The notes: generated by a model from the letters alone, not told the origin. DNA of 64,000 nt from Methanobacteriota archaeon (GCA_009758405.1 WSBC01000016.1:124001-188000), one strand, 5' to 3'. Positions 53,146 through 63,220 are shown, counted from the first letter of the stretch. Translations and numbers: made by a program.

Positions 53146-54401
53146 TTTCCCACCTCTGGAGGCTGGGTTAAAATAACATCTACATATTCACCCTCCTCAA
53201 AACCTTCTGAGTTCTCATCAACAACAAGAATGCCATTGGCCTTGGTAAGTGTTGATAATATTCCTGATCCTGTCAATCTCAATGGCTCAACATAATATTC
53301 ATTATTAATTCTTTTTACCACTACCCTAACAAAAGATTTCGTACCTGCCTGGTTTGGCAATCTCATCGTTAGCCTTCCCTTTACAATAGGTGTGGGATCA
53401 ATGGTAGTACCATAGAATTTTTCAACGAATTCTTTAAGAAAAATATTAAATGAAATATATGCTGCAACTGGAAACCCTGAGATCATTAATATTGGAATAT
53501 TTCCATTGAAGGCAAAGCCTGTTGTTCTTGCAGGTCTCATTGAAATTCCATGAACAATTATCCCTGGACTTGTAATTGATTCCAGTAAATCTGGTACAAG
53601 ATCATGCTCTCCAACACTAGTTCCTCCAGTTATTACCACCATATCCGATTTTTTTAAAGACTCAATGATCTTAGTTTTTATCATTTCAGGATCATCAGGA
53701 ACAATTCCCATATCAACTGGGATAAGACCAAAATCCTTTATTAGGGATAATATCATTGGTCTTGTAGAATCTATAATACCTTCCATATCTTCATCAATAT
53801 CATGAATTTCACTACCCGTTGCAATAACTGCTATCCTTGCCTTTACATAGACATTGATCTTTTTTATTCCAAGGGATAATAAAGCTCCTATATGGAATGG
53901 TTTTATCTTTGTTCCTCTTTTAATAACTAGATCCCCCTTCCCAAAATCCTCACCTTTTTTTGATATATTCTGTAAAGGAAAACATTGTTTGTAAACAATG
54001 AGTTCATCACCATCAACTTTGCAATCCTCCGCCATCAAAACACAATCAGCACCATCCGGTACATAGCCTCCAGTAAAAATTAAAACTGCTTGATTTTTTA
54101 TTATTTTTCCATTGTATCTTTTATCTGCATAAACCTTCCCCACAATCTTCAATTGAATTGGATTGTTTGGAGAAGCGCCACTAACATCAATTGATCTTAC
54201 AGCGTAACCATCCACCACCGATCTATTTTCGTATGGTAAATCAATAGGAGAAAATAGGTCCTCAGATGAAATTCTACCCAGGGAATCTTTTACATCGATG
54301 TATTCAATTAAATTGCAAATTTTTATATTTTCCCTAAATTTCTTTATAGCTTCATCAAGACTAATGAAATCCTTAAATCCATACATCACTCTTCTATTCA
54401 T
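53142..54401 (-). CDS. moeA: Molybdopterin molybdenumtransferase MoeA
   Basis: MoeA inserts molybdate (or tungstate) into adenylated molybdopterin. The 419-residue protein has the N-terminal SLDEAIKKFRENI, DLPYENRSVVDGYAVRS, the central MogA-like domain with AVIATGSEIHD, VVITGGTSVGEHDLVPDLL and ISGFPVAAYISFNIFL, and a C-terminal beta-barrel. Its stop overlaps the second moeA start by ATGA. The start may be ATG 54401 or an ATG five codons later that follows GTGATG. A molybdo- or tungsto-enzyme must exist elsewhere. Confidence 0.92.
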   Translation of the reverse strand: MNRRVMYGFKDFISLDEAIKKFRENIKICNLIEYIDVKDSLGRISSEDLFSPIDLPYENRSVVDGYAVRSIDVSGASPNNPIQLKIVGKVYADKRYNGKIIKNQAVLIFTGGYVPDGADCVLMAEDCKVDGDELIVYKQCFPLQNISKKGEDFGKGDLVIKRGTKIKPFHIGALLSLGIKKINVYVKARIAVIATGSEIHDIDEDMEGIIDSTRPMILSLIKDFGLIPVDMGIVPDDPEMIKTKIIESLKKSDMVVITGGTSVGEHDLVPDLLESITSPGIIVHGISMRPARTTGFAFNGNIPILMISGFPVAAYISFNIFLKEFVEKFYGTTIDPTPIVKGRLTMRLPNQAGTKSFVRVVVKRINNEYYVEPLRLTGSGILSTLTKANGILVVDENSEGFEEGEYVDVILTQPPEVGK

Positions 54402-54439
54402 AGAGATAAAAAATAGTAAGGATTAGATAATTTTTATCC

Positions 54440-56041
54440 TTAAAGCATCTTTTTAAGCTCTTTTTTGTCAATTTTATTAGTACTTGTTTTGGGAAGATTA
54501 TCCATGAAAATTATATCATCCGGTATCCACCATTTCTGTATCCTTCCTGTTTCAACAAATTTCATCAATCTTTCAATTATATATTCCTTGGATACCTTAT
54601 TCTTTAATGTAATAAATGCGATTGGTCTTTCACCCCATTTCTCATCTTTTTTCCCTACTACCGCAACCTCACCAACCTCAGGTATTTCAGAGATAATATT
54701 TTCTAGAACAAGGGATGGTATGAACTCACCACCGCTTTTTATTGCATCCTTTTCCCTATCTACAATATGGATGAAGCCTTTACTATCTACTACCGCAAGA
54801 TCACCTGTATGAAGCCAGCCATCACGCCATAGTTCCTCAGTCTTTTCAGGATCAAGGTAGTATTCATCAGTCAACCATGGAGCCCTTACAATTATTTCCC
54901 CAATTGTTCTACTATCCCATGGAACATCCTTTCCAATAGAATCAACTACCCTTAAATTTACAAGAACTGCTGGTCTTCCAGTACTTATCATATAATCAAA
55001 TCTTTCTTCCTTTGAGAGTGAATTAATTTCTTCTGTAAAGGTTGCAGCTGTAAGAAGTGGACAGGTTTCAGACATACCATATGCACCAACAGTAATAATG
55101 CCGAATTTTTCAGCCATTTTTGCAAGACCTCTTGGAAGGGCCGCACCTCCTATTACTACTTTCCATCCCTTCAAATAACTTGCATAATCCTCTACCTCAG
55201 GATGGGTTAAAATCATATAAAGTATACTAGGTACCATATGTGAAAATGTTACATGCTCTTTTTTTATAAGTTCAAGGATCCTTTTTACATCATATCTTCC
55301 AGGTAGTACATATTTATGCCCGGTCATTATTGTAAGATATGGTACACCCCAGGAATGTACATGAAACATTGGTACTAGGCCCATGAAAACATCCTTTTCA
55401 TTTATATTAAGGGGTGAATATGAAAGACCTACAGCAAGAGCCTGAGCATGTAAAACCAATTTTCTATGGGTAAATGTAACACCCTTTGGAAGACCTGTAG
55501 TTCCAGAGGTGTAAAAAATTGTAGCAGGCGTATTTTCATCTATATCTGGTGGATCAATTGGCTCTGAAGATTCCAGCATCTCATCATAATTGTAATGATT
55601 TTCTAGGGAGGTTCTTATTTCTCCCTTTTCGTCTGAATATATTATCCAGCCCTTTACAAAATCGAATAGTTGTGCTGATCTTTCAATCATTGGAAGGAAC
55701 TCGTCCCTTACTATGACGAATTTATCTGCAGCGTGCTGCATGGTATAAAATATTATCTCTGGAGGATATCTAATATTCACAGTATGTAATACAGCCCCAA
55801 TCATTGGTACCGAAAAATAACTTTCCATGTAATGATTTGTATCCCAATCTAGAACTGCTACCTTATCACCCTTTTTTACACCTATCTTTAGAAGTGCCGA
55901 AGAAAGCCTCCTTACCCTGTCATAAAATTCCAAGTATGTAAATCTTTTAAGATCCTGATATACAATTTCCTGATTCCTAAAGCTCCACAGAGATGGTGGA
56001 AAAATGTTGGCAATGTTTAATTGAAAATTTTTTTCATTCAT
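54440..56041 (-). CDS. AMP-forming acyl-CoA synthetase (fatty acid CoA ligase)
   Basis: The 533-residue enzyme activates a carboxylic acid as acyl-AMP and then acyl-CoA. It carries the P-loop-like signature TIFYTSGTTGLPKGVTFTHR (about 175-194), GAYGMSETCP, the motif GWLHTGDLAVVDSKGFIHIVDREKDAIKSGGEFI and the C-terminal catalytic lysine in LPKTSTNKIDKKEL. The general arrangement is that of medium/long-chain fatty acid ligases. It lies downstream of a flavin-binding protein gene on the same strand, and no other beta-oxidation gene is nearby. Confidence 0.9.
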   Translation of the reverse strand: MNEKNFQLNIANIFPPSLWSFRNQEIVYQDLKRFTYLEFYDRVRRLSSALLKIGVKKGDKVAVLDWDTNHYMESYFSVPMIGAVLHTVNIRYPPEIIFYTMQHAADKFVIVRDEFLPMIERSAQLFDFVKGWIIYSDEKGEIRTSLENHYNYDEMLESSEPIDPPDIDENTPATIFYTSGTTGLPKGVTFTHRKLVLHAQALAVGLSYSPLNINEKDVFMGLVPMFHVHSWGVPYLTIMTGHKYVLPGRYDVKRILELIKKEHVTFSHMVPSILYMILTHPEVEDYASYLKGWKVVIGGAALPRGLAKMAEKFGIITVGAYGMSETCPLLTAATFTEEINSLSKEERFDYMISTGRPAVLVNLRVVDSIGKDVPWDSRTIGEIIVRAPWLTDEYYLDPEKTEELWRDGWLHTGDLAVVDSKGFIHIVDREKDAIKSGGEFIPSLVLENIISEIPEVGEVAVVGKKDEKWGERPIAFITLKNKVSKEYIIERLMKFVETGRIQKWWIPDDIIFMDNLPKTSTNKIDKKELKKML

Positions 56042-56094
56042 AAACTTTTATTGAAATTCTTATTAATAAAATTTATCTAATTTTACACATTTTT

Positions 56095-56583
56095 TTAAAT
56101 TCTTATTTTTGATGAAAAATCCTTTAATTTCATTTTTAGTACACACACATTTTCTAGATCCTTTTCCTGTGGAATTTCCGAATTCTCCCAATCATTAGGA
56201 TTAAATTTTTTGGCCATTTGAATGAAAAAATTAAGTTTCTCATTTTTATCATTAACAGGTTCAAATTTTCCAAAAATAATCGAAGAACTATAGTTCATAG
56301 AATAATCACACAATTTTTTTGATATTACTGGATTTCCGGGTATGGTTATGCTTACAGATGCTTCAACTCCCTGACTTAATATTTTAATTATTCTTGTTTC
56401 ACAGGATCCATGAATGTATATGTATTCATCTATTCTTGTAAAGTTCATAGGTATTGAAAATGGAGTACCTTTTTCACAAAAGGAGATTGTGCAAAATAGC
56501 GAGTTATCTAATATTTTATACAAAGTTTCCTTATCATAATGTGCTCTTTCTTTATACCTTCTAACTTCTATTGAGTCTTTCAT
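56095..56583 (-). CDS. NimA/pyridoxamine oxidase-like flavin-binding protein
   Basis: The 162-residue protein resembles the split-barrel flavin-binding family that includes NimA nitroimidazole reductase and PNPOx relatives: IEVRRYKERAHYDKETLYKILDNSLFCTISFCEKGTPFSIPMNF, YIYIHGSCETRIIKIL, NYSSSIIFGKFEPVNDKNEKL. It likely binds FMN and may reduce small molecules, but the substrate is unknown. An IS element is inserted a little over 100 bases upstream of its start, which could affect its promoter. Confidence 0.85.
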   Translation of the reverse strand: MKDSIEVRRYKERAHYDKETLYKILDNSLFCTISFCEKGTPFSIPMNFTRIDEYIYIHGSCETRIIKILSQGVEASVSITIPGNPVISKKLCDYSMNYSSSIIFGKFEPVNDKNEKLNFFIQMAKKFNPNDWENSEIPQEKDLENVCVLKMKLKDFSSKIRI

Positions 56584-56697
56584 ATGATTAATTCACCTCT
56601 TTTTACATTTTATTTAATAATTTTTTGTAAGCGTTAAGGATAATTCCTAAACAAATTCACTTATAGATAAATATTACTATGGAAAATTTGAATTGTT

Positions 56698-56728
56698 TAG
56701 TCCCGTTTTCTTTGACCATATAAAGCTT
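56698..56728 (+). repeat. Terminal inverted repeat, left copy
   Basis: This end reads TAGTCCCG, five variable bases, TTTGACCATA, one variable base and AAAGCTT. It matches the reverse complement of the right end at all but five positions. It lies beyond the 3' end of the transposase gene. Confidence 0.85.
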
Positions 56729-56738
56729 ACTATTATTT

Positions 56739-57714
56739 TTATCTTTCCACATTTATTTCACCTTCCAAATTTCTATAAAAATTTCCTAGAATACTTTCTT
56801 CAGGCAATCTACTCCAGAATGCCTCCTCTGGCGTTTGCAAGTAACGTTTTGTATCTAAGCTTTCATGATATCTCCTTTTATTATACCAGTCCACAAATTC
56901 TTCAAACGTGTTGAAATCCTTTCTATGCCTCATACAAATCAAACCATTTCTCCAACTTTCCATTGGTTTGAGGGTGGTGGGATCTTGATACTATATGCAT
57001 TATTCCTTTTTCTTTGATATATTTTTCAAAATTATTATTTGCTTCATTGTTCTTGTCTCTTTTATTTGCATAAAATTGTGATCCTCTATCTGTTAAAATC
57101 TCACTTATTTCCATAATGTGTGAATATTCTTTTAAAACATTATCCATCAATTTTATAACGTGTTCCTGTTTTTCATTTTCAAATTCACCACCAGTTAATA
57201 TCTTTCTTGATGCATCATCCATTACTACGCATACCTCCTTGCCATTATATTCGGAGGTATGCCAATCCAAATGCAATAATGAGAGTAAATGTTTCCTTTC
57301 ATACCTTATCCATTTCTTTCTTGGCCTTTTCTTCTTTTCGTTCTCCTTTGCCATATTATTTTTCAGCAGAATCTTATGAATCCTGTTATGTGGTATATGT
57401 ATTCCATAATCCTGATCCAATATTTTCTCAAGTCTCCTTGCTCCCACTCTCTGATCTTTATATGCCCGTATTACAATTTTTTCCTCATAATCCTTAATTT
57501 CCTTCATTCTTCTTCCTCCATTTTTAAGTAATAATTTTTCACCAGTATCCAGGTAATACATCCAGACCCTTTTCACTGTAGATATGCTTATCTTTAAGTC
57601 AATTGCTATTTGTTTGTTACTTTGTCCCCTTTTCTTAGAGTTAATTATATACGTAATCTTGCGTGATGTAAGTTTCCGATTGCCCATATCTGGCCACAAG
57701 CTTTTTATGGTCAA
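56739..57714 (-). pseudogene. IS481/IS3-like DDE transposase, frameshifted
   Basis: The reading frame starts at 57714 (inside the terminal repeat) or more likely at an ATG at 57687. It has an N-terminal helix-turn-helix (KKRGQSNKQIAIDLKISISTVKRVWMYYLDTG) and the rve integrase core, with the first Asp in LLHLDWHTSEYNGKEV, the second in ILTDRGSQFY and the Glu in QTNGKLEKWF. The frame breaks between about 56926 and 56945. The remainder (KDFNTFEEFVDWYNKRRYHESLD to 56739) continues in another frame. A single indel thus separates the last 65-70 residues, so the enzyme is probably inactive. Confidence 0.85.
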
Positions 57715-57728
57715 ATATTTCGGGACTA
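57698..57728 (-). repeat. Terminal inverted repeat, right copy
   Basis: Read on the minus strand this end is TAGTCCCG, five variable bases, TTTGACCATA and, after one mismatch, AAAGCTT. It overlaps the first possible ATG of the transposase frame at 57714 and probably includes or abuts its promoter. Confidence 0.85.
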
Positions 57729-57754
57729 TACAACTAGGCTCAGATGTAAAAAAA

Positions 57755-57766
57755 TTTAAATTTAAA
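57755..57766 (+). promoter_or_regulatory. TATA box of the hutU operon
   Basis: TTTAAATTTAAA is centred about 26 bases before the hutU ATG at 57784, so the transcript is probably leaderless. The box lies outside the IS element, only some 27-30 bases from its right terminal repeat, so upstream control sequences may have been displaced by the insertion. Confidence 0.5.
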
Positions 57767-57783
57767 ATAGTTCATGGTAAAAC

Positions 57784-59454
57784 ATGGTTGAAATACATGC
57801 TCCTAGAGGAAAAGAATTGAATACAAAAGGTTGGGGTCAAGAAGCAGCTTTAAGGTTGATGATGAATAATCTTGATCCAGAGGTAGCAAAGGATCCTGAC
57901 AACCTCATTGTATATGGAGGAAAAGGAAAAGCTGCTAGAAACTGGGATGCATTTTATGAGATAGTAGAAATACTTAAAGAAATGGAAAATGATGAAACTC
58001 TTTTAATACAATCTGGGAAGCCCGTGGGTGTTTTCAAAACATCCGAAGATGTACCTAGGGTATTAATAGTAAATGCAATGATTGTTCCAAGGTGGGCCAA
58101 CGATGACATTTTTTGGGAGCTTGAAAGGAAGGGTCTTACCATGTTTGGTCAAATGACAGCAGGCTCTTGGATATACATTGGAACACAAGGAATTTTACAA
58201 GGAACCTATGAAACATTATCTGCACTTGCAAGGAAGGAGTTTGGAAAAGATTCATTGAAGGGTAAATGGGTTCTCAGTTCCGGTCTAGGAGAAATGGGAG
58301 GAGCACAACCTCTTGCAATAAAGATGAATGAAGGTGTGGGTATAATAGTCGAGGTGGATGAAAGGAAAATAGAGAGAAGGATAAGGGGAAAATATCTGGA
58401 TATGGAGGCAAAAAATTTAGACGAGGCCTTAAAAACAAAGGATGAGGCTATTGCTGAAGGAAGGCCATTATCTATAGGCCTACTTGGAAATGCTGCCACA
58501 GTTTACCATGAATTAATGCAAAGGAAAATAGTTCCAGACGTTGTAACTGATCAGACTGCTGCTCATGATATTAATATTGGATACATACCTGAGGGATATA
58601 CTGTAGAAGAGGCAATGAAAGCCACCAAGGAAAACCATGAAAAATATATTAAAGATGTTTATAAATCAATTGTAAAGGAGGTAAAGGCAATTTTATGGTT
58701 CAAGGAACATGGAGCTAAGGTTTTCGATTATGGAAATAATTTGAGGACAAGGGCCAAAGAGGGCGGATTTGAAAATGCCTTTGAAATTCCTGGCTATGTT
58801 CCAGGTTATATTAGGGATCTATTTGCCATAGGTTCAGGACCCTTTAGATGGGTGGCCTTATCAGGAGATCCAAATGATATATATGCAATAGACGATGCTA
58901 TAATAAAGAATTTTTCAAGGGATGAACATCTTGTTAAATGGATAAAGCTTGCTAAGGAAAATGTAAAGTTTCAGGGTTTACCAGCAAGGATTTGTTATGC
59001 ATCCTATGGCGAAAGGGAAGAAATTGGTATGCTCATTAATAATCTTATTAAGGACGGTGTAGTCTCTGCACCCGTTGCCATAGGAAGAGATCACCACGAT
59101 ACTGGAAGTGTAGCATCGCCCTTCAGAGAAACTGAAGCGATGAAGGATGGTAGTGATGCTATTGCCGATTGGCCAATATTGAATGCACTTTTAAATGCAA
59201 TTTCCGGTGCTACATGGGTCTCAGTGCACCATGGAGGTGGTGTAGGAATAGGCAACTCTATACATGCAGGTTTTGTTTTAGTTGTTGATGGTACAGAGAA
59301 GGCAGAGAAAAGGATTAGGAAAGTCCTTAATGCCGACCCAGGTTTAGGGGTAATAAGACATGCGGATGCGGGATATAGATCTTCAATGGAACTAATAAAG
59401 AAGGGTGTAAAGTTCAAGGTACCTAAAATGGTAGGAGTTAACAAGCCATTATAA
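57784..59454 (+). CDS. hutU: Urocanate hydratase
   Basis: HutU converts urocanate to imidazolone propionate, the second step of histidine breakdown, with tightly bound NAD+. The 556-residue protein has the family start [23 protein letters not shown], the [12 protein letters not shown] Rossmann segment, [20 protein letters not shown] with the conserved cysteine, and [17 protein letters not shown] and [13 protein letters not shown]. The hutH and hutI steps are not in this window. It leads into ftcD, which consumes formiminoglutamate, the product of the next step. Confidence 0.96.
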   Translation: MVEIHAPRGKELNTKGWGQEAALRLMMNNLDPEVAKDPDNLIVYGGKGKAARNWDAFYEIVEILKEMENDETLLIQSGKPVGVFKTSEDVPRVLIVNAMIVPRWANDDIFWELERKGLTMFGQMTAGSWIYIGTQGILQGTYETLSALARKEFGKDSLKGKWVLSSGLGEMGGAQPLAIKMNEGVGIIVEVDERKIERRIRGKYLDMEAKNLDEALKTKDEAIAEGRPLSIGLLGNAATVYHELMQRKIVPDVVTDQTAAHDINIGYIPEGYTVEEAMKATKENHEKYIKDVYKSIVKEVKAILWFKEHGAKVFDYGNNLRTRAKEGGFENAFEIPGYVPGYIRDLFAIGSGPFRWVALSGDPNDIYAIDDAIIKNFSRDEHLVKWIKLAKENVKFQGLPARICYASYGEREEIGMLINNLIKDGVVSAPVAIGRDHHDTGSVASPFRETEAMKDGSDAIADWPILNALLNAISGATWVSVHHGGGVGIGNSIHAGFVLVVDGTEKAEKRIRKVLNADPGLGVIRHADAGYRSSMELIKKGVKFKVPKMVGVNKPL

Positions 59455-59488
59455 AATCTTTTTATCTTTAAACACATTACCCTTTAGG

Positions 59489-61018
59489 ATGAAGCTTGTT
59501 GAATGTGTCCCAAATTTTAGCGAGGGGAGGGATCGTAAAATAGTTAATGAAATAGCGAGGGCTATTGCATTTCACGAATCCGTAAAAATACTTGATATGG
59601 AAATGGATCCTGATCATAACAGAAGTGTTATTACCTTTGTAGCACCAATTGACATTGTTTCAGAGGCGGCATTTAGGGGGATACGTAAAGCGGCTGAACT
59701 AATTGATATGGATAGTCATAAGGGTACTCATCCAAGGTTTGGGGCAGCAGATGTAGTACCATTTATTCCACTTTATGATACTACCATGGAGGAATGCGTT
59801 GAGATTGCAAGAAATCTTGGAAAAAGGGTAGGTGAGGAACTTGGAATACCTGTGTATCTTTATGAAAAGGCTGCCTTTATTGATTGGAGGAGAAATCTTC
59901 CAGACATAAGGAATGAAAAATTTCAGTATGAGCAGCTTAGGGAACATATAAATGAAGAAAAGTGGAAACCAGATTATGGGCCACAAAAGGTTGGTAAGGC
60001 GGGTGCAACAATTATAGGTGCCAGGGATTTCCTAATAGCATTTAATGTAAATTTGAATACAAAGAACATTGAAATAGCAAAGAAGATTGCAAGGGACATA
60101 AGGGAAAGGAATGGTGGTCTAAAAAATGTTAGGGCTTTGGGATTTGATCTTAAAGAAAGAGGTTTAGTTCAGGTATCTATGAATCTTATAAACTACAAGG
60201 AAACTCCAATAAACAGGGTTTTTGAGTTAATAAAATCAGAGGCTGAAAGGTATGGAGTAACAATTGCAGGTAGCGAGGTTGTAGGTCTAATACCATTGGA
60301 TGCGCTTGTACAAGTGGCCGATTTCTATCTTAGATTGGAAAATTTTTCATCTCAACAAATTCTTGAAAAAAAGATATGGGAAGGTGATGAAAAAATGTTG
60401 GAAAATATGAGTATAAGGAAGTTTTTAGAAGAGCTATCCAGCAGTTCTCCCACCCCTGGTGGCGGTGCTGCCAGTGCACTTGTGGGAAGTATAGCAGCAT
60501 CATTGAGCAGTATGGTGGCAAATCTTACCATAGGGAAGAAAAAATACCAGGAAGTCGAGTCTGAAATGAAAGAAATAGCAAAAGAGGCAGTAAGACTAAG
60601 AGATGAACTTTTCTTGATAGTGGATGAGGATGTAATGGTCTTCAACAAGATTATGGATGCACTTAAACTCCCAAAGGAAACAGAAGAGCAGGTAAGGTTA
60701 AGGAAGGAGAAAATAGAGGAGGCAAGTAAGGAGGCATGTGAAGTCCCATTAAAGACAGCAAGGCTCTGTTTAGAGGTAATGAAGCTAGCCTTCAAGGTTA
60801 CTGAGAAAGGGAATAAGAATGCAATATCTGATGGTGCCTGTTCTGCTTATTTTGCACATTCAGCCCTTCAAGGGGCATTATTAAACATAAGAATTAACCT
60901 TAAAAATATTTCAGATGAAAACTATAAAAAAATGATGCATGAAAACATCCAAAATTTAATAAAAGAATCATCTTTCATCCTAGAAAAAGTTGAAGAAAAA
61001 ATAAATGAGGTGATATAA
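59489..61018 (+). CDS. ftcD: Bifunctional glutamate formimidoyltransferase/formimidoyl-THF cyclodeaminase
   Basis: The first 300 residues are the formimidoyltransferase (MKLVECVPNFSEGRD, MEMDPDHNRSVITFVA, SHKGTHPRFGAADVVPFIPL, FNVNLNT). Residues about 310-509 are the cyclodeaminase helical domain (SSSPTPGGGAASALVGSIAASLSSMVANLTIGKKKY). The enzyme moves the formimino group from formiminoglutamate to tetrahydrofolate and converts it to methenyl-THF plus ammonia. Many prokaryotes carry the two parts on separate genes, so the single 509-residue chain resembles the mammalian arrangement. fhs starts on the base after its stop. Confidence 0.95.
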   Translation: MKLVECVPNFSEGRDRKIVNEIARAIAFHESVKILDMEMDPDHNRSVITFVAPIDIVSEAAFRGIRKAAELIDMDSHKGTHPRFGAADVVPFIPLYDTTMEECVEIARNLGKRVGEELGIPVYLYEKAAFIDWRRNLPDIRNEKFQYEQLREHINEEKWKPDYGPQKVGKAGATIIGARDFLIAFNVNLNTKNIEIAKKIARDIRERNGGLKNVRALGFDLKERGLVQVSMNLINYKETPINRVFELIKSEAERYGVTIAGSEVVGLIPLDALVQVADFYLRLENFSSQQILEKKIWEGDEKMLENMSIRKFLEELSSSSPTPGGGAASALVGSIAASLSSMVANLTIGKKKYQEVESEMKEIAKEAVRLRDELFLIVDEDVMVFNKIMDALKLPKETEEQVRLRKEKIEEASKEACEVPLKTARLCLEVMKLAFKVTEKGNKNAISDGACSAYFAHSALQGALLNIRINLKNISDENYKKMMHENIQNLIKESSFILEKVEEKINEVI

Positions 61019-62653
61019 ATGGAACTTAAGCCAATCATTGAAATTGCGAAAATGGCAGGACTTGAGGAAAATGACATAGAGCTTTATGGAAAGTATATGG
61101 CAAAGGTATCTCTAGATGTATTAAAGAGGTTAGAGAAAAAGAAAAAGGGTAAAATGATACTTGTAACTGCGCTTACACCAACACCTGCAGGTGAGGGAAA
61201 AACAACAACTTCCATAGGATTAACCATGGCAATAAACAAAATTGGAAAGAAAAGTATACTTGCATTGCGTGAGCCTTCCTTGGGACCCGTGTTTGGTATA
61301 AAAGGAGGTGCCACGGGGGGTGGAAAGTCCACTGTACAGCCAATGGAGGAAATAAATCTTCATTTCACAGGAGATTTTCATGCAATATCTTCTGCCCATA
61401 ATCTACTTTCTGCTATGATCAATAATCACATTTATTATAATTTAAAACCTGAGATAGACCCGAAAAAGGTTGTTTGGAGAAGGACAATAGATATGAATGA
61501 TAGGGCCTTGAGGCAAATAATAGTGGGTATTGGAAAGGGAAATGGTGTTATGTATGAAGATGGATTCGATATAGTACCTGCAAGTGAGATAATGGCCATA
61601 ATGGCGCTCAGTCTTGATTACAAGGATATGAAATCAAGGCTAGAAAAAATAATTGTTGGTTTTACCAGGGATAGAACACCTGTTTATGCAAAGGATATAA
61701 AGGCATCCGGCGCAATGGCAGCCCTTTTAAGAAATGCATTGAAACCAAATCTTGTACAGACATCAGAGAATACCCCAGTATTTGTTCATATTGGGCCATT
61801 CGGTAATATTGCACACGGAACAAATAGCATTGTAGCTGATAAAATAGGTCTAGGTCTCTCAGATTATTTTGTGGTGGAAACCGGTTTTGGATCGGATCTA
61901 GGGGCAGAGAAATTTTTTGACATAGTCACCAGGATAGGTAATTTTGCACCGAATGCTGCTGTTGTTGTTGCATCTTTGAGGGCAATAAAGCACCATGGTG
62001 GTGCAAAGGATGTTACAATTGAGGACGTTGATTCTGTTAGGAGAGGTTTTGAGAATTTAAGATTCCATATTAACAATGTAAGAAAATTTGGAGTTGAACC
62101 AGTGGTTGCAATAAACAGATTCAAAAGCGATACTAATGCAGAGATAAGGGCTCTTGAGGAAATGCTTGAAAATGAAAAAGTAGAATGGGCATTATCAGAG
62201 GTTTTTGAAAAAGGAAGTGAAGGGGGAATAGAACTTGCAGAGAAGGTAATTAAGGTGGCAGATTCTCATCCTGATGTAAAAATAAATTATGTTTACGAAA
62301 TAAATGATCCTGTACAGGTAAAGATAGAGAAGATAGCAAGGAATGTATACGGTGCTAAGGAAGTAGTATTTACAAAGGATGCGCTTGACGATCTAAAGCT
62401 AATAAAAAAGATAGGGATGGATAATGCCTTTGTATGTATGGCAAAGACTCAGGCATCAATTTCAGATGATCCAAAGGCACTGAATGCCCCCAAAGATTTC
62501 ACAGTAACTGTAAGGGAAATTAGGATTTCCTCAGGATCTGGGTTCGTAGTACCAATACTTGGGGAAATAATGACAATGCCTGGGCTCTCGAAGGAACCTG
62601 CCGCCTACAATATTGACCTGACAGATGATGGAAAGATAGTGGGGTTGTTCTGA
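61019..62653 (+). CDS. fhs: Formate--tetrahydrofolate ligase
   Basis: Fhs interconverts formate, ATP and THF with 10-formyl-THF. The 544-residue protein has the P-loop LTPTPAGEGKTTTSIGL (about 50-66), REPSLGPVFGIKGGATGGGKSTVQPMEEINLHFTGDFHAI, NMNDRALR-like MNDRALRQI, and VATLRALKxHGG-like VASLRAIKHHGGAKD. GAGGTGAT precedes the ATG, which follows directly on the ftcD stop. In this operon it could recover ATP and formate from the one-carbon unit of histidine or supply formyl-THF for purines. Confidence 0.96.
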   Translation: MELKPIIEIAKMAGLEENDIELYGKYMAKVSLDVLKRLEKKKKGKMILVTALTPTPAGEGKTTTSIGLTMAINKIGKKSILALREPSLGPVFGIKGGATGGGKSTVQPMEEINLHFTGDFHAISSAHNLLSAMINNHIYYNLKPEIDPKKVVWRRTIDMNDRALRQIIVGIGKGNGVMYEDGFDIVPASEIMAIMALSLDYKDMKSRLEKIIVGFTRDRTPVYAKDIKASGAMAALLRNALKPNLVQTSENTPVFVHIGPFGNIAHGTNSIVADKIGLGLSDYFVVETGFGSDLGAEKFFDIVTRIGNFAPNAAVVVASLRAIKHHGGAKDVTIEDVDSVRRGFENLRFHINNVRKFGVEPVVAINRFKSDTNAEIRALEEMLENEKVEWALSEVFEKGSEGGIELAEKVIKVADSHPDVKINYVYEINDPVQVKIEKIARNVYGAKEVVFTKDALDDLKLIKKIGMDNAFVCMAKTQASISDDPKALNAPKDFTVTVREIRISSGSGFVVPILGEIMTMPGLSKEPAAYNIDLTDDGKIVGLF

Positions 62654-62656
62654 AGA

Positions 62657-63220
62657 ATGAAGGTATTTGTAGTTGACAATGGAGGGCAATGGACACATAG
62701 GGAATATAGGGTCTTAAAATACCTGGGGGTAGAGACAGGGATCATTGAAAATACAACACCCCCAGAAAAAATCTTAAATGAAGGAATTGATGCTCTTGTG
62801 CTTTCAGGGGGTTCTCCGAGCATTTCTTTTGAATCCCACAAGCTGGGCAGGCTAGGTGATTATATGGATCTTGGAATACCAATCCTAGGTATATGTGTTG
62901 GTGCACAGTTCATAGGATTATATTATGGTGGCAAGGTAGGGCCTGCAAATATTCCTGAATATGGAAAAACAGAGATAAATGTGATAGAAAAAGATGATTT
63001 ATTTTTTGGCCTGCCAGACAAATTTTACGCTTGGGAAAGTCATAATGACGAAGTAAAGGAACTTCCCCCAGATTTCCAATTGCTTGCAAGCTCCAAAAAT
63101 TGCAAAATTCAAGCATTTAGGCATAAAAATAAAAAGATATTCGGTGTTCAATTCCATCCAGAGGTAGAAAATACAGAATATGGAAAAGAAATATTTCAGA
63201 ATTTTCTAAAAATAATTTAA
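62657..63220 (+). CDS. guaAA: GMP synthase glutaminase subunit (GuaA subunit A)
   Basis: In many archaea GMP synthase is split; this is the 187-residue glutamine amidotransferase subunit. It has VFVVDNGGQWTHREYRVLKYLGVE, LSGGSPS, the nucleophile in GICVGAQFIGLYYGG and the His/Glu in GVQFHPEVENTEYGKEIFQNF. The ATP-pyrophosphatase subunit B is not in the window. Three bases separate it from fhs, so a purine gene is attached to the histidine-degradation/folate operon. Confidence 0.95.
   Translation: MKVFVVDNGGQWTHREYRVLKYLGVETGIIENTTPPEKILNEGIDALVLSGGSPSISFESHKLGRLGDYMDLGIPILGICVGAQFIGLYYGGKVGPANIPEYGKTEINVIEKDDLFFGLPDKFYAWESHNDEVKELPPDFQLLASSKNCKIQAFRHKNKKIFGVQFHPEVENTEYGKEIFQNFLKII

Larger units (their letters stand above)
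56698..57728 (-). mobile_element. IS481-like insertion sequence
   Basis: The element of about 1031 bp is bounded by imperfect 31-bp terminal inverted repeats and holds one DDE transposase gene on the minus strand, now frameshifted. If the outermost matching TTGT bases are included, the limits become 56693-57733. No clear target-site duplication flanks either pair of limits. It separates the flavin-binding protein gene from hutU and ends about 50 bases before the hutU start. Confidence 0.85.

Noticed and set aside
56693-57733. Target-site duplication around the IS element
   Set aside because: Neither choice of ends gives matching direct repeats of three or more bases in the flanks.
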